Below are positions 24,268-33,188 of a DNA stretch of 64,000 bases, piece after piece. The notes beneath the pieces were generated by a model that was not told the DNA's origin, did not search any database, and was given only the letters and a program-made list of their open reading frames with translations. Source of the DNA: Ignavibacteriales bacterium (GTDB taxonomy: Bacteria; Bacteroidota; Ignavibacteria; Ignavibacteriales; Melioribacteraceae). Location of the stretch: contig JAIOYW010000002.1 in NCBI GenBank assembly GCA_021740915.1, positions 248,001 to 312,000 of the forward strand, in the 5' to 3' direction. The position numbers were made by a program, and so were the translations under genes. How positions within the stretch are numbered: position 1 is the first letter of the stretch; each line of letters starts with the position of its first letter.

Positions 24268-26138
24268 ATCGTTACCTGAGGTAATTTTTTTCCGAAAAAT
24301 TTCACAATCAGGTAAAGAAGAATAAAAATAATTGCTATTGCGATAAATGGATTTAGCCCATAAGCAGTAAGAATATCTCCGATGGGCATTGTAACTGATG
24401 CAACAACAATGGCATAAGGAAGTTGCGTCCGGACATGATCTATATGATTACATTTGGAAGCCATTGAGCTGAGTATTGTCGTGTCTGCAATCGGTGAACA
24501 ATGATCTCCCCACACAGAACCTGCCAGAACAGAACTAATCACACCATAAATGATAAGCCGGGTATTTTCATGATCATAACCGTTCATCTGACTAAGATGA
24601 AAACCCAGGGGAATAACTATCGGCATTACGATCGCCATTGTTCCCCAACTTGTTCCGGTTGAAAAACTAACCGCACCGCAAATAATAAAAATAAGCAAAG
24701 GAAGCAGTCGTGGGTTGATTGAATCGGAAAGAATAGAAATAAGGTAATCAGCAGTGTGCATTTCAACCGTAACCGAACTCAGTGCCCAGGCGAGTACAAG
24801 AACTATGCAGGCAAACATCATCGACTGCACTCCGGTGTTCCATGCAGTAAGTGATTTTTCAACGCTCATGATCTTTCTGCCTACTGTCAGCAGGATAGCG
24901 ACAGCTGTGGCAAAAAGACTGGACCACAACAAAGATGCATATGAATCCGAATGTGTAATAATATCCTGGATTCCGTAAGAAGCCGTTCCCAATGCCTCAA
25001 GTTTTTCAATTCCTGTATAAATGAGTGCAGCTACCGTTGTGAATAGCAGGGTGAAGATTGGGATCACAGCGAGAAGCCACGAAGATTTCCCCGTTTTTAC
25101 CTTTTCTGCCTCTGCTATATCGATCTCCTCCTCTGTGAGATTCTCAGCAAACACTCTGCCCGTTGTCCGTGCTCTATATTCTGCTTTATACATCGGTCCA
25201 AAATCACGTTCTTTTACAGCAATCAAAAAGACAAAAAAGACTGCCGCAATTGGATAAAACCTATATGGTATTGTCGATAGAAAAACATCGTAGGGGTTGT
25301 CTCCCCAGCCGATTAGGGCAAGTCCTTCTCCGATAAGACCGAGTTCAAAACCAATCCAGGTGCTTATGATCATAACGCTTGCAATGGGTGCAGCCGTGGA
25401 ATCAACTATATATGCAAGTTTCTCACGGGATATTTTAAGTTTATCAGTAATCGGCCGCATCATATTTCCGATAAGAAGCGAATTTGCATAATCATCAAAA
25501 AAGATAAAAACGCCCATAAAATATCCTGATAACATTCCGGAACGCGGTTTTCTGGCAAATCTTGTGATTTTGTCTGCTATCCCTGCAGTACCACCGTTTT
25601 TTGAAATAATTCCGACAACACCTCCGATAAAAAGGGTGAACAGAAGTATCATCATATGATCTTTATCGATAACTGAATTAAGAACTATTTCATCACTAAG
25701 TCTCAAAAAAGCAATTAGGGGATCATAACCGTTGATAAAAAAAGCGCCTATATATATTCCGGCAATAAGTGAGATGAGCACCTGCCTGAAGAATAAAGCG
25801 AGAAGAATTGCGACCAATGGCGGGATAACACTTAAAAAGCCCGGGAGGACGAGGATAGAACTTCGATCAGCTCTTCCCGGTATATCAAAATAGTAGTAGC
25901 CAGTGGAACTTAAAGATATTGTCGTATCAATCTCCTGCCCTCGGGTAATCAGATAAAAGGTTTCTTTTTTACCCCCGTCATAATGACTAACAGAGATATA
26001 ATCAGAATTGATATCAACAAGATTTAACTTATAAGGGATGCCCTGAAGAAGAACTTTCGGTAGGTCTTCATTTGCCTGATGCACAACGAATCTACCTGCG
26101 ATTAGAATTGTAAGAACAATCAGTATTAATTTATTCAA
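24264..26138 (-). CDS. NhaC-family Na+/H+ antiporter with N-terminal exported domain
   Basis: The 624-residue inner-membrane transporter matches the NhaC superfamily, with about 11-12 transmembrane helices and the family stretches GGTAGIADKITRFARKPRSGML, FFDDYANSLLIGNMMRPITD, STAAPIASVMIISTWIG, SFSTGTSWGTMAIVMP and AGSVWGDHCSPIADTTILSSM. It should exchange Na+ (or a carboxylate or amine substrate) for protons. Before the transporter core lies an extra part: a signal anchor (1-19) and a beta-rich exported segment (about 25-95). The core then starts at about residue 96. It ends four bases inside the convergent uvrC. Confidence 0.85.
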   Translation of the reverse strand: MNKLILIVLTILIAGRFVVHQANEDLPKVLLQGIPYKLNLVDINSDYISVSHYDGGKKETFYLITRGQEIDTTISLSSTGYYYFDIPGRADRSSILVLPGFLSVIPPLVAILLALFFRQVLISLIAGIYIGAFFINGYDPLIAFLRLSDEIVLNSVIDKDHMMILLFTLFIGGVVGIISKNGGTAGIADKITRFARKPRSGMLSGYFMGVFIFFDDYANSLLIGNMMRPITDKLKISREKLAYIVDSTAAPIASVMIISTWIGFELGLIGEGLALIGWGDNPYDVFLSTIPYRFYPIAAVFFVFLIAVKERDFGPMYKAEYRARTTGRVFAENLTEEEIDIAEAEKVKTGKSSWLLAVIPIFTLLFTTVAALIYTGIEKLEALGTASYGIQDIITHSDSYASLLWSSLFATAVAILLTVGRKIMSVEKSLTAWNTGVQSMMFACIVLVLAWALSSVTVEMHTADYLISILSDSINPRLLPLLIFIICGAVSFSTGTSWGTMAIVMPIVIPLGFHLSQMNGYDHENTRLIIYGVISSVLAGSVWGDHCSPIADTTILSSMASKCNHIDHVRTQLPYAIVVASVTMPIGDILTAYGLNPFIAIAIIFILLYLIVKFFGKKLPQVTI

Positions 26139-26234
26139 TTATAAATGATATTCCTTATACAAGTGAACCTGAAATTTTGAATCAAAAATAAAAAAAATTC
26201 AGTTATATTAAAATGAAATATTTATGAGTCTTCG

Positions 26235-26522
26235 ATGTTAAAAGCAGTCTTTCTTTTCAGCAATGAAGCTGATGATAAACTAACAAATCATTTCATATCT
26301 GAAGTGATACCCCTGTATGTCGAAATTTGCTCATCTGTTAATCACGGGAAAATTTTTGGAGCTGTTCTTCCCGGAGAGAATTACAAATACTATGCAGAAG
26401 CAAATTTTCAGTCTGTCGATGATATGAACCGCAGTATGTCAGGTATAACAGGAAAAAAAATCACACGATTACTTATGGGTTATACTTCAGGAGTTGCAGT
26501 GTTTTATACGGAGTTAACATGA
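26235..26522 (+). CDS. Small protein of unknown function upstream of sixA
   Basis: The 95-residue soluble protein contains MLKAVFLFSNEADDKLTNHF and an internal YYAEANFQSVDDMNRSMSG segment, giving an alternating strand-helix pattern like dimeric ferredoxin-like (EthD/Dabb) folds. This is a weak structural guess; I do not recognise the family. Its last codon overlaps the sixA start (ATGA, 26519-26522), so translation is coupled and the two proteins probably work together. Confidence 0.65.
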   Translation: MLKAVFLFSNEADDKLTNHFISEVIPLYVEICSSVNHGKIFGAVLPGENYKYYAEANFQSVDDMNRSMSGITGKKITRLLMGYTSGVAVFYTELT

Positions 26523-26965
26523 AACTGCTTCTTGTACGGCACGCTGAAGCTATTGGTGGCTATCCGGATAATCTGCGGCAACTTTCAGAACAGGGTAGGT
26601 TTGATCTTAATGAACTAAGTAACAAGTTGAAACCAATATTTAATCGACCTGATTATATTTTTGCATCTCCATTTCTGAGAGCGAAAATGAGCGCCGAGAT
26701 ACTATCAGCTTCACTGGGGAACATTGAAGTGCTGATTGATAAGAGTCTTAAGCCTTTTGCGGAAGTCTGGGAAGCTACCGAATTAATAAAATCTCTCGCA
26801 GCGGATTCTATTATTATGGTTGGGCACATGCCTTTTGTTTCTGAATTATGCTATACGCTCTCCGATGTATTAATTCAGTTTAATACAGGACAGGCAATAG
26901 GGCTTAATCTGGAATTCGACGGAATAAAATTGAAAGGTAAAATATTTTTTAACAGCGCTGAATAA
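26519..26965 (+). CDS. sixA: SixA-type phosphohistidine phosphatase
   Basis: The 148-residue histidine-phosphatase-superfamily protein has the catalytic RHAEA (residues 7-11), a SPFLRAKMSAEIL arginine motif and the second histidine in VGHMPFVSEL. The short length fits SixA, which dephosphorylates phosphohistidine in HPt domains or the nitrogen-related phosphotransferase system. It is translationally coupled to the preceding small gene. Other small RHG phosphatases are possible. Confidence 0.85.
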   Translation: MKLLLVRHAEAIGGYPDNLRQLSEQGRFDLNELSNKLKPIFNRPDYIFASPFLRAKMSAEILSASLGNIEVLIDKSLKPFAEVWEATELIKSLAADSIIMVGHMPFVSELCYTLSDVLIQFNTGQAIGLNLEFDGIKLKGKIFFNSAE

Positions 26966-27037
26966 GAAAGACCTGAAACTTTATTTGCAATTTTCAATCT
27001 TTAATGATTTAGCGGTCAGCCCGACAGGAAATAAAAA

Positions 27038-27128
27038 TCGGGCTAACTACCTACACAAACCGAATGCTGACCGTTGCTTCCTTCCGGACCTGGCGGGGTT
27101 GGGCTTCGGAATGTTAGGTAGCGCCCGA
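27038..27128 (-). ncRNA. ffs: Small bacterial SRP RNA (4.5S type)
   Basis: The minus strand carries the invariant domain IV core CCAGGTCCGGAAGGAAGCAA (centred near 27080). The ends pair: TCGGGC at 27128-27123 with GCCCGA at 27043-27038, then CTACCTA with TAGGTAG. This gives one long hairpin of about 91 nt, the small SRP RNA that with Ffh targets membrane proteins co-translationally. Just downstream, 27020-27013 (GCTGACCG) and 27024-27018 (TCGGGCT) are complementary to segments inside the RNA, so a longer transcript could fold differently. Confidence 0.9.
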
Positions 27129-27153
27129 AAATTTGAATACAAAATATATAAAA

Positions 27154-28191
27154 TTAGATTGACTTTTTATCGTTTCTTAGTAAAATTTGTTTAATTGCAT
27201 TTAATACTGTTGAAACCTGAATACCTCTATCCCCTTTGAAAAAACACTCTTTCGGATCACCGGGGCATTCATTTTTACAAAAATCGTCAGAAGGGAAAAT
27301 ATGTTCGGAATCATTGCCCATTGCCCCCCAGAGTGATGGTTTGCAAGCTGGCAGGGGACAGAAAAGAGCAACAGTGGGAATTTTTAGTGCAGCACAGATA
27401 TGCATCGGTCCGGTGCTGGCAGACACAAGACAATCAAGAGCTGCAAAATTCAGTATGGAATCCCTTAATCCCTTGTCCTGATCAATGAAATACTTATCCT
27501 CAAAACCATTGACCGAACCCGGCAAATCTGTTATATACGCCGAAATTTCGGGATCATTATTCAAATTGTTAAGCAATATGCGGTAAATTTCCGGCTGCCA
27601 GTTTGGTGCTGATTTACCGCTCGAAACCTGCAAACCCACGACATATTTTTTTCGTGACTTGAATTTTTGCTTTTTGGATATAACACTAATATTCTCGTCC
27701 TCGGACAGGTAAATTTCAGGCGAAATATTAACAACATCAAAATTAAGTTTTCTTATAAGATCGAGACAATAATCGGCTTCGTGCCTCTCCTGAATATATT
27801 TTCTTCTATGAACAGATTTCGTATTAGTTAAAAGTTGATAGATTTTTACACCTGAACTGATCCTCAGTTTGATTCCTGAAAACCACATTAGATAATTGAG
27901 TCTTTCATCAGGCAGAGGCATAAGGGAAATATCGAATTCCTCAGCTCTTATTTGCTTAATTTTTTTAATAAATCCTGAAAAAGCTGTGATATTAACATCG
28001 TCCAGGATTATAATATTATCAACGAATGGATTATTGAGATAAATATCGGCTGCATACCGGCGAACCAGAACAGAAATCCGGCAACCCGGCAGATTCCTCT
28101 TTAGTTCTCTCGGTATCGGAGTAGTTAAAACATTATCTCCGATCCTGTCCTGACGGCAAATGAGAATATTCGGATTCGAATTTTTTATCAT
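27154..28191 (-). CDS. Glycosyltransferase family 9 (heptosyltransferase-like)
   Basis: The 345-residue protein is a GT9 enzyme (GT-B fold). It begins with NILICRQDRIGDNVLTTPIPRELKRN, the conserved RxDRIGDxxLTTP motif of ADP-heptose:LPS heptosyltransferases, and contains DCLVSASTGPMHICAALKIPTVALFCP, the sugar-nucleotide site. It probably adds a heptose or related sugar to LPS core or another envelope glycan at the inner membrane. It overlaps the upstream GT4 gene by one base (TGATG), forming a three-gene operon GNAT-GT4-GT9. Confidence 0.85.
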   Translation of the reverse strand: MIKNSNPNILICRQDRIGDNVLTTPIPRELKRNLPGCRISVLVRRYAADIYLNNPFVDNIIILDDVNITAFSGFIKKIKQIRAEEFDISLMPLPDERLNYLMWFSGIKLRISSGVKIYQLLTNTKSVHRRKYIQERHEADYCLDLIRKLNFDVVNISPEIYLSEDENISVISKKQKFKSRKKYVVGLQVSSGKSAPNWQPEIYRILLNNLNNDPEISAYITDLPGSVNGFEDKYFIDQDKGLRDSILNFAALDCLVSASTGPMHICAALKIPTVALFCPLPACKPSLWGAMGNDSEHIFPSDDFCKNECPGDPKECFFKGDRGIQVSTVLNAIKQILLRNDKKSI

Positions 28192-29312
28192 CAGGAGAAT
28201 AATACTTTTTTCACTTTCAAGTACTCAGTTTCCCAGTTAAGCACTTTTGATGCTTCACCTGCCTTTTTCCTGTAATAATCATTCCGACCATTCCTTTCGA
28301 TAAATTGCATCATCTCTGAAATCGCCTGCTGCTTGTTTTCGAGATTCACAGCAATACCTGTTTCATATTCCTCAATTATTCTCTTCATCTGCGGCAGATC
28401 ACAGGAAATGACAGGAATCTCTGCCATTATATATTCAAATAATTTATTTGGCAGGGCATGATAATAACTAACGCTTATATTTTCAATCAATGCACATCCG
28501 AAATCAGCACCCGCCGTGTATTCAAACAATTCTTCCTGCGATTTCATACCCAGAAAAAACACCCGGTCATCAATTTTAAGCTCCTGGGCTTCCATTTCAA
28601 ATTTTTGTCTGAAGGGACCATCTCCGACCAGCACAAAAACAAGTTTTTCGCTAAGTAACATTAAATCATAGATAAGCGAAATTCCCCTGCCCTCCAGTAT
28701 CATTCCCTGGTAAAGCAGGATAATTGAATCTGCACTGACCCCAAGTTCTTTTTTAAGGTTGATAATATTGCGCGGTTTCCTGTAAGAGGGAATATTTCGG
28801 ATAACAACAGTGTTTTCTGTCCCATAGTGATGTTTAAGAAACTCAGAATCCATTTCACCTGTAGTCAGGACAAAATCGTTTTTGTTTATATAAAACCTCT
28901 CAAGAAAAGCAAAAAATGCCTGTATTTTGCTCTTGTTCCTTAAACCGCCAAGGAAAGCAAACAATTCACGTGAATTATAATATAACTTTTTGCCTCGAAA
29001 GCGTGCGACCAAGTGACATAATGGCAGGGAATAGATTTCTTCAGCAAGGTAGATATCTGTTTTGCTTTTTATCAGCTCCTTAAAAAGAAGGAACAGAAAT
29101 TTCGGGTAAAACCTCAGCGGGCTTCTTTTATTGAGTTTGAATACAGGAAACTTATCCCGGGGAATATGATCACCGGAGAACCAGTCAAAGGAAATTATAT
29201 TTACTATCCAGCCGTCTGAAGTAAGTGATCTATGAAGACTGACGATGCGTGAATCTAAATTTGCATTACCCAAAAAGGCTATTGTAATGCTTTTTCCTGT
29301 TGTCTTCGTCAT
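28191..29312 (-). CDS. Glycosyltransferase family 4-like protein
   Basis: The 373-residue GT-B-fold transferase has an N-terminal acceptor domain and a C-terminal GT1/GT4 donor domain: LLYQGMILEGRGISLIYDLM, LVGDGPFRQKFEMEA, and the E-x7-E region ALPNKLFEYIMAEIPVISCDLPQMKRII. It probably transfers a hexose to an envelope glycan. It is the middle gene of the GNAT-GT4-GT9 operon, overlapping the upstream gene by four bases (ATGA) and the downstream gene by one. Confidence 0.85.
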   Translation of the reverse strand: MTKTTGKSITIAFLGNANLDSRIVSLHRSLTSDGWIVNIISFDWFSGDHIPRDKFPVFKLNKRSPLRFYPKFLFLLFKELIKSKTDIYLAEEIYSLPLCHLVARFRGKKLYYNSRELFAFLGGLRNKSKIQAFFAFLERFYINKNDFVLTTGEMDSEFLKHHYGTENTVVIRNIPSYRKPRNIINLKKELGVSADSIILLYQGMILEGRGISLIYDLMLLSEKLVFVLVGDGPFRQKFEMEAQELKIDDRVFFLGMKSQEELFEYTAGADFGCALIENISVSYYHALPNKLFEYIMAEIPVISCDLPQMKRIIEEYETGIAVNLENKQQAISEMMQFIERNGRNDYYRKKAGEASKVLNWETEYLKVKKVLFS

Positions 29313-30271
29313 CTAAGCTTACTGTAAAAGGTGTTCCGCAAGATTGTTTTTGCGTCAAATTTCTCTTTGAATTCAATAAGACTTTTACTTGGGGTCATCG
29401 GATCAATTGCCGATGTATCCTGAGAGACTCCGATATCCACATAGCTGTAACCCTGTTCGGTAGAATAATTGGTAACATTATACATTACTCTCTGAATAGG
29501 TTTTAGATGTGCATACTCGTATCTCAACATATTATAGAAACAAATGCCAACCTTTTTATTTGCATAGAACATAAGCGAACCGGCGATCGGCTTATCCTGG
29601 TAATAAACCATAAATAATTTGATCTCGTCAGGGAATAAATCTTTCAGTCTAAGCAGATCATCGTATGAATGTGTAGGTTTTACATTGTGCTTTGCTTTAT
29701 TCTCAATCAGTATCGGATAAAATTCGTCGTATTTTTCATTTAATTCAACACGGATATCTTCATTTTTAAGGCTCATTCTGATGTTTCTGCGTATCGTCGG
29801 AGAAAACCTGCTTATCAGATCCCGTTCAGGATCAAGTTTAATAGCGCTTGATATATAGTGTACCCTGTAACTGAATTTACCCCAGAGAAGTGCAAATTCC
29901 AGGTCCTGATTCGGATATTCTTCATAAATAAGTGGAGCAGGGGTAAGAAGGAGTTCATCAATATTATTGTTCAAAGCATATTCTTTCAGGCTTTCGACAA
30001 ATTCTTCAGCATCTGCATATTTCAGATCACCAGTTACAATCGATCCATACGAAGCTCCTACAGGCGATTCAAACATTCTGCCGTATATTGCTCCGGGCAA
30101 AACGCCTGCAATATTTCCATTTTTAAGGAATACTAAATGATTAAAATTAAATTTACCAGGTAAATGATAATCAAAAAATCTTTGCATCTGGAAAATGGTG
30201 CCATTATTGGAATGCAACACAAACTCATCCCATTTGTCCCGCCATTCTTCTGTATATTTTATTATTTCCAT
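29309..30271 (-). CDS. GNAT / FemAB-like acyltransferase
   Basis: The 320-residue protein resembles the FemAB-like double-GNAT family (BioF2-like/PEP-CTERM-associated GNAT). N-terminal pieces are EWRDKWDEFVLHSNNGTIFQM and an internal GASYGSIV. C-terminal pieces are FSPTIRRNIRMSLKN, DKPIAGSLMFYANKKVGICFYNML and YSYVDIGVSQDTSAIDPMTPSKSLIEFKEKF. Relatives transfer amino-acyl or acetyl groups to cell-wall or LPS precursors. In this operon with two glycosyltransferases it probably decorates an envelope sugar; the acceptor is unknown. Confidence 0.75.
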   Translation of the reverse strand: MEIIKYTEEWRDKWDEFVLHSNNGTIFQMQRFFDYHLPGKFNFNHLVFLKNGNIAGVLPGAIYGRMFESPVGASYGSIVTGDLKYADAEEFVESLKEYALNNNIDELLLTPAPLIYEEYPNQDLEFALLWGKFSYRVHYISSAIKLDPERDLISRFSPTIRRNIRMSLKNEDIRVELNEKYDEFYPILIENKAKHNVKPTHSYDDLLRLKDLFPDEIKLFMVYYQDKPIAGSLMFYANKKVGICFYNMLRYEYAHLKPIQRVMYNVTNYSTEQGYSYVDIGVSQDTSAIDPMTPSKSLIEFKEKFDAKTILRNTFYSKLR

Positions 30272-30314
30272 ACTTTAATTACATTAAAATTAATTTGTAA
30301 AATTAAGGAAAATA

Positions 30315-30443
30315 ATGGATTCGGTCATGCCTTTTGAATATAAGATAAGAGGAATCGCTGTAATATTTATGGCTGTCTTAATTTTATTTGACAGAGACAA
30401 GATTATATCTGACCTGCTATGCTATTTACCCAACCCTAAATAA
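30315..30443 (+). CDS. Possible 42-residue single-pass membrane protein
   Basis: This short ORF starts with ATG at 30315, preceded by AAGGA five bases upstream, and encodes MDSVMPFEYKIR, then a hydrophobic stretch (GIAVIFMAVLILF), then a charged/polar tail ending NPK. The layout fits a small membrane protein. It lies alone on the plus strand between two minus-strand genes. There is no homology evidence; it could be chance. Confidence 0.35.
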   Translation: MDSVMPFEYKIRGIAVIFMAVLILFDRDKIISDLLCYLPNPK

Positions 30444-30453
30444 ACCAGATCAA

Positions 30454-31215
30454 TTATCCATGTTTGATTTTAATGTAAATATGCCTGATGTGCGATTTTT
30501 CAACTTCTCTTTCATCTACATCGAAGTATTTTCCAAGTGACTTAACTAATGGAGTTAGTTTCGTGAATCCGTAATTTCTGGGATCGAAATCCGGTTTCTT
30601 TTTGTTGATTAACGCTCCGACAGCAGAAAGCGCTGCCCAACCGTCCTCTTCAGCCATATCCTCGGTTGAGGACCTTAGCAATTGAATAAATCCTTTATCT
30701 ATTAATTCAATCCCGCTCTTTTTCGTCTTTTGCCCTGATGACGATTCTTTAACTCCCTTTTTGATTTTGTCGGAATCTCCTAATATTTCGATATAAACAA
30801 ACTTATCACACGCAACAATAAATGGATGCGGAGTTTTTTTCTCCCCGATTCCAATTACCAGCATACCGGACTCTCTTATTCTCGTTGCCAGCCTTGTAAA
30901 GTCGCTATCGCTTGAGACAAGACAGAATCCGTCAACTTTTTCGCTGTGCAGAATATCCATTGCGTCTATAATCATGGCAGAATCGGTGGCATTTTTGCCT
31001 GTTGTATAGCTATACTGCTGGATCGGTGTTATAGCATGTTCAAGTAAAGCAGGTTTCCAACCGGCGACTGTACTTTTAGTCCAGTCGCCGTATATTCGTT
31101 TAATTGTCGGTATTCCGAATTTAGCAATTTCATCAAGCATTCCTTTAATATTTGAGTATGGAATGTTATCTGCATCAACAAGAACTGCTAATTTTAAATC
31201 GTTTTTTTCCGGCAT
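30454..31215 (-). CDS. NYN-domain nuclease with C-terminal LOTUS/OST-HTH domain
   Basis: The 253-residue LabA/DUF88-like protein has an N-terminal NYN (PIN-like) domain with the acidic metal site in LAVLVDADN, KNATDSAMIIDAMDIL and VSSDSDF, the standard arrangement of this RNase fold. The C-terminal part (about 165-250; IDKGFIQLLRSSTEDM...WAALSAVGALINKKKPDFDPRNYGFTKLTPLVKSL) is a winged-helix LOTUS/OST-HTH RNA-binding domain, ending with a typical HIYIKIK strand. It is predicted to cleave or process RNA. It is monocistronic. Confidence 0.9.
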   Translation of the reverse strand: MPEKNDLKLAVLVDADNIPYSNIKGMLDEIAKFGIPTIKRIYGDWTKSTVAGWKPALLEHAITPIQQYSYTTGKNATDSAMIIDAMDILHSEKVDGFCLVSSDSDFTRLATRIRESGMLVIGIGEKKTPHPFIVACDKFVYIEILGDSDKIKKGVKESSSGQKTKKSGIELIDKGFIQLLRSSTEDMAEEDGWAALSAVGALINKKKPDFDPRNYGFTKLTPLVKSLGKYFDVDEREVEKSHIRHIYIKIKHG

Positions 31216-31283
31216 GGTTAATCCCCTTATATTTTTAAGAATTCCCGTGAATTCAAAATATATCTATCGAGAACATTTCAAAC

Positions 31284-31625
31284 TCATAACCTGCTGTTTG
31301 CTTGAATAATCATCCCTGCTATTAGTAAAATATAACCTAATGCAGAAATAGTGAGGCTGTTTGTTCCCGCACCACCAATAATCATAAAAAGGAATCCTGA
31401 ATTGATCAGGACAATCATTTTACCGGAGGAATACTCAATGATTAACCTGCCCTTAAGAATCATGACCGCCGCAATTAAAAGTGTGACCGAGAAAATTAAT
31501 TGTGCAATCCCCTGCAGATAAAGCTGGTCAGCGAAAATCTTTGCCATCCCCAGAACAAGAAATAAAATCCCTGTAAAGAAAAACAGAATTATCCAAATCT
31601 TTCTAAAATCCGGCTTTTTGCTCAT
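31284..31625 (-). CDS. Small membrane protein, function unknown
   Basis: From the ATG at 31625 (MSKKPDFRKIWIILFF) the protein has 113 residues with about four transmembrane helices and a basic N-terminus. The frame is open to an ATG at 31793, which would add 56 residues. I prefer the shorter form because the longer one would cover the promoter and start of the divergent GH3 gene. No family recognised. Confidence 0.5.
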   Translation of the reverse strand: MSKKPDFRKIWIILFFFTGILFLVLGMAKIFADQLYLQGIAQLIFSVTLLIAAVMILKGRLIIEYSSGKMIVLINSGFLFMIIGGAGTNSLTISALGYILLIAGMIIQANSRL

Positions 31626-31814
31626 TTTTATACAGATATTAATTAATAATAACACATTTATTGCAACATATATATATACTGATTTTTTACTCCCGGAAAA
31701 AATATCTGGTAATTTTGTCGCGAATACCAAGGAACTCCAATAATCTCCGGTTAATTGAATTATCCCTATCTTTGTATCCAAATAATTATTCAAAAATGTT
31801 TATTCAGGTTCCAG

Positions 31815-33188
31815 GTGCTTAATAAAATTTTTTTCATCGTCAGTCTTTTATTCGTTATTATCATTTTCCCGGTGCGCAATATTTCACAAACTTCTCTCGA
31901 TCATAAAATTGCTCAGATGCTGATGGTGGGATTCTCCAATTCATCTGATTATTTCGATACATTAAAATCGGATTTGCAGAATAAAGGATTAGGCGGAGTT
32001 ATTGTTTTTGGCAGAAATATTGAGAGCCGTGAGGCTATTCCAATTCTTATTAATTCGCTGAAGGAATTATCTGAAATACCTCTTTTTGTCTCGATAGATC
32101 AGGAGGGCGGAAGAGTCGCCAGATTTAATGGTAATAATGGTTACTCTTCTACATATAATGCCTATACACTTGGAACTATATTCAACAATGAAGATTCAAC
32201 TCGCAGCCAGGCCTCAATGATGGCAGATTGGCTCGCTGAAGCCGGGGTCAATATAAACCTTGCACCTGTGGCTGATGTCAATGTTGACAGTCTGAGTCCT
32301 GCAATTGGAAAACTTAAAAGATCATTCTCTAAGGATCCTGTAAAAGTCTATCAGCATACCTCGTGGTTTATTGACGAATTTCATAAACAAAATATTATGA
32401 CTTCGCTCAAACATTTTCCAGGTCATGGGAGCGCTCAGCAGGACTCTCATAATGGTTTTACCGATATAACGCTCACCTGGGCTGATTCCGAATTAGTGCC
32501 ATATAATTATCTGATAGCCGATAATTATGCTGATTTTGTGATGACCGGGCACTTATACAACGCAAATCTCGACAGTCTTTATCCCGCTTCATTATCGTAT
32601 CAGGTTACCACAGAATTATTACGTAATCAGATGGGTTTTCAGGGGCTGGTTATTACCGATGAATTATTCATGCAGGCTATTTCTGCTAATTATGGATTCG
32701 AAGAATCTTTGGTTCTTGCGATAAATGCAGGAGTGGATATACTTTTATTCAGCACCAATGAATATGAAGGTAAATCTTTGGTCTCTTATGCTGTTCAGAC
32801 AATTAAGGATAAGATTGATCAGGGAGTTATACAGATCAGCCGCATCGAGGAATCCTACCAACGGATACTCGATTTGAAAAACAAGTATATTCCTACCGGA
32901 TTAAAAGAAAACATTTCTCTCACCCCATCGGAATATGCTCTGAGCGCCTATCCTAATCCATTCAATCCTTCCACAAAAATTGATTTCAGAGGGAAAGCGG
33001 GCGAAAGAGTTAAAATAGAAATTTTTAATATGATCGGTCAGCAGATAGAAGTACTTTATGAAGGCATTTCAACCGGCAGCACTCAGGTTTTTCAACTTAA
33101 TATGTCTGGATTATCGTCCGGAGTTTATTTTGTAAGAGCAGCGGGGCAGAATAATGCTGAAAATTTGAAACTATTACTTCTTAAATAA
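31815..33188 (+). CDS. Secreted GH3 beta-N-acetylhexosaminidase with T9SS sorting domain
   Basis: The protein of about 457 residues is a glycoside hydrolase family 3 enzyme of the NagZ-like group. Its motifs are FVSIDQEGGRVARF, the catalytic loop KHFPGHGSAQQDSHNG and the nucleophile Asp in VITDELFMQAI. It has a signal peptide and a C-terminal type IX secretion (type A) signal of about 80 residues (SAYPNPFNPSTKIDF to YFVRAAGQNNAENLKLLLLK). It is therefore probably displayed on or released from the cell surface, where it would cut GlcNAc-containing glycans. I chose GTG at 31815 (AGG six bases upstream) rather than the ATG at 31755. It overlaps the convergent GT39 gene by 15 bases. Confidence 0.9.
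   Translation: MLNKIFFIVSLLFVIIIFPVRNISQTSLDHKIAQMLMVGFSNSSDYFDTLKSDLQNKGLGGVIVFGRNIESREAIPILINSLKELSEIPLFVSIDQEGGRVARFNGNNGYSSTYNAYTLGTIFNNEDSTRSQASMMADWLAEAGVNINLAPVADVNVDSLSPAIGKLKRSFSKDPVKVYQHTSWFIDEFHKQNIMTSLKHFPGHGSAQQDSHNGFTDITLTWADSELVPYNYLIADNYADFVMTGHLYNANLDSLYPASLSYQVTTELLRNQMGFQGLVITDELFMQAISANYGFEESLVLAINAGVDILLFSTNEYEGKSLVSYAVQTIKDKIDQGVIQISRIEESYQRILDLKNKYIPTGLKENISLTPSEYALSAYPNPFNPSTKIDFRGKAGERVKIEIFNMIGQQIEVLYEGISTGSTQVFQLNMSGLSSGVYFVRAAGQNNAENLKLLLLK

Noticed and set aside
31626-31793. N-terminal extension of the membrane protein gene on the minus strand
   Set aside because: It would cover the start and promoter region of the GH3 gene; the shorter start has a cleaner basic N-terminus before its first helix.
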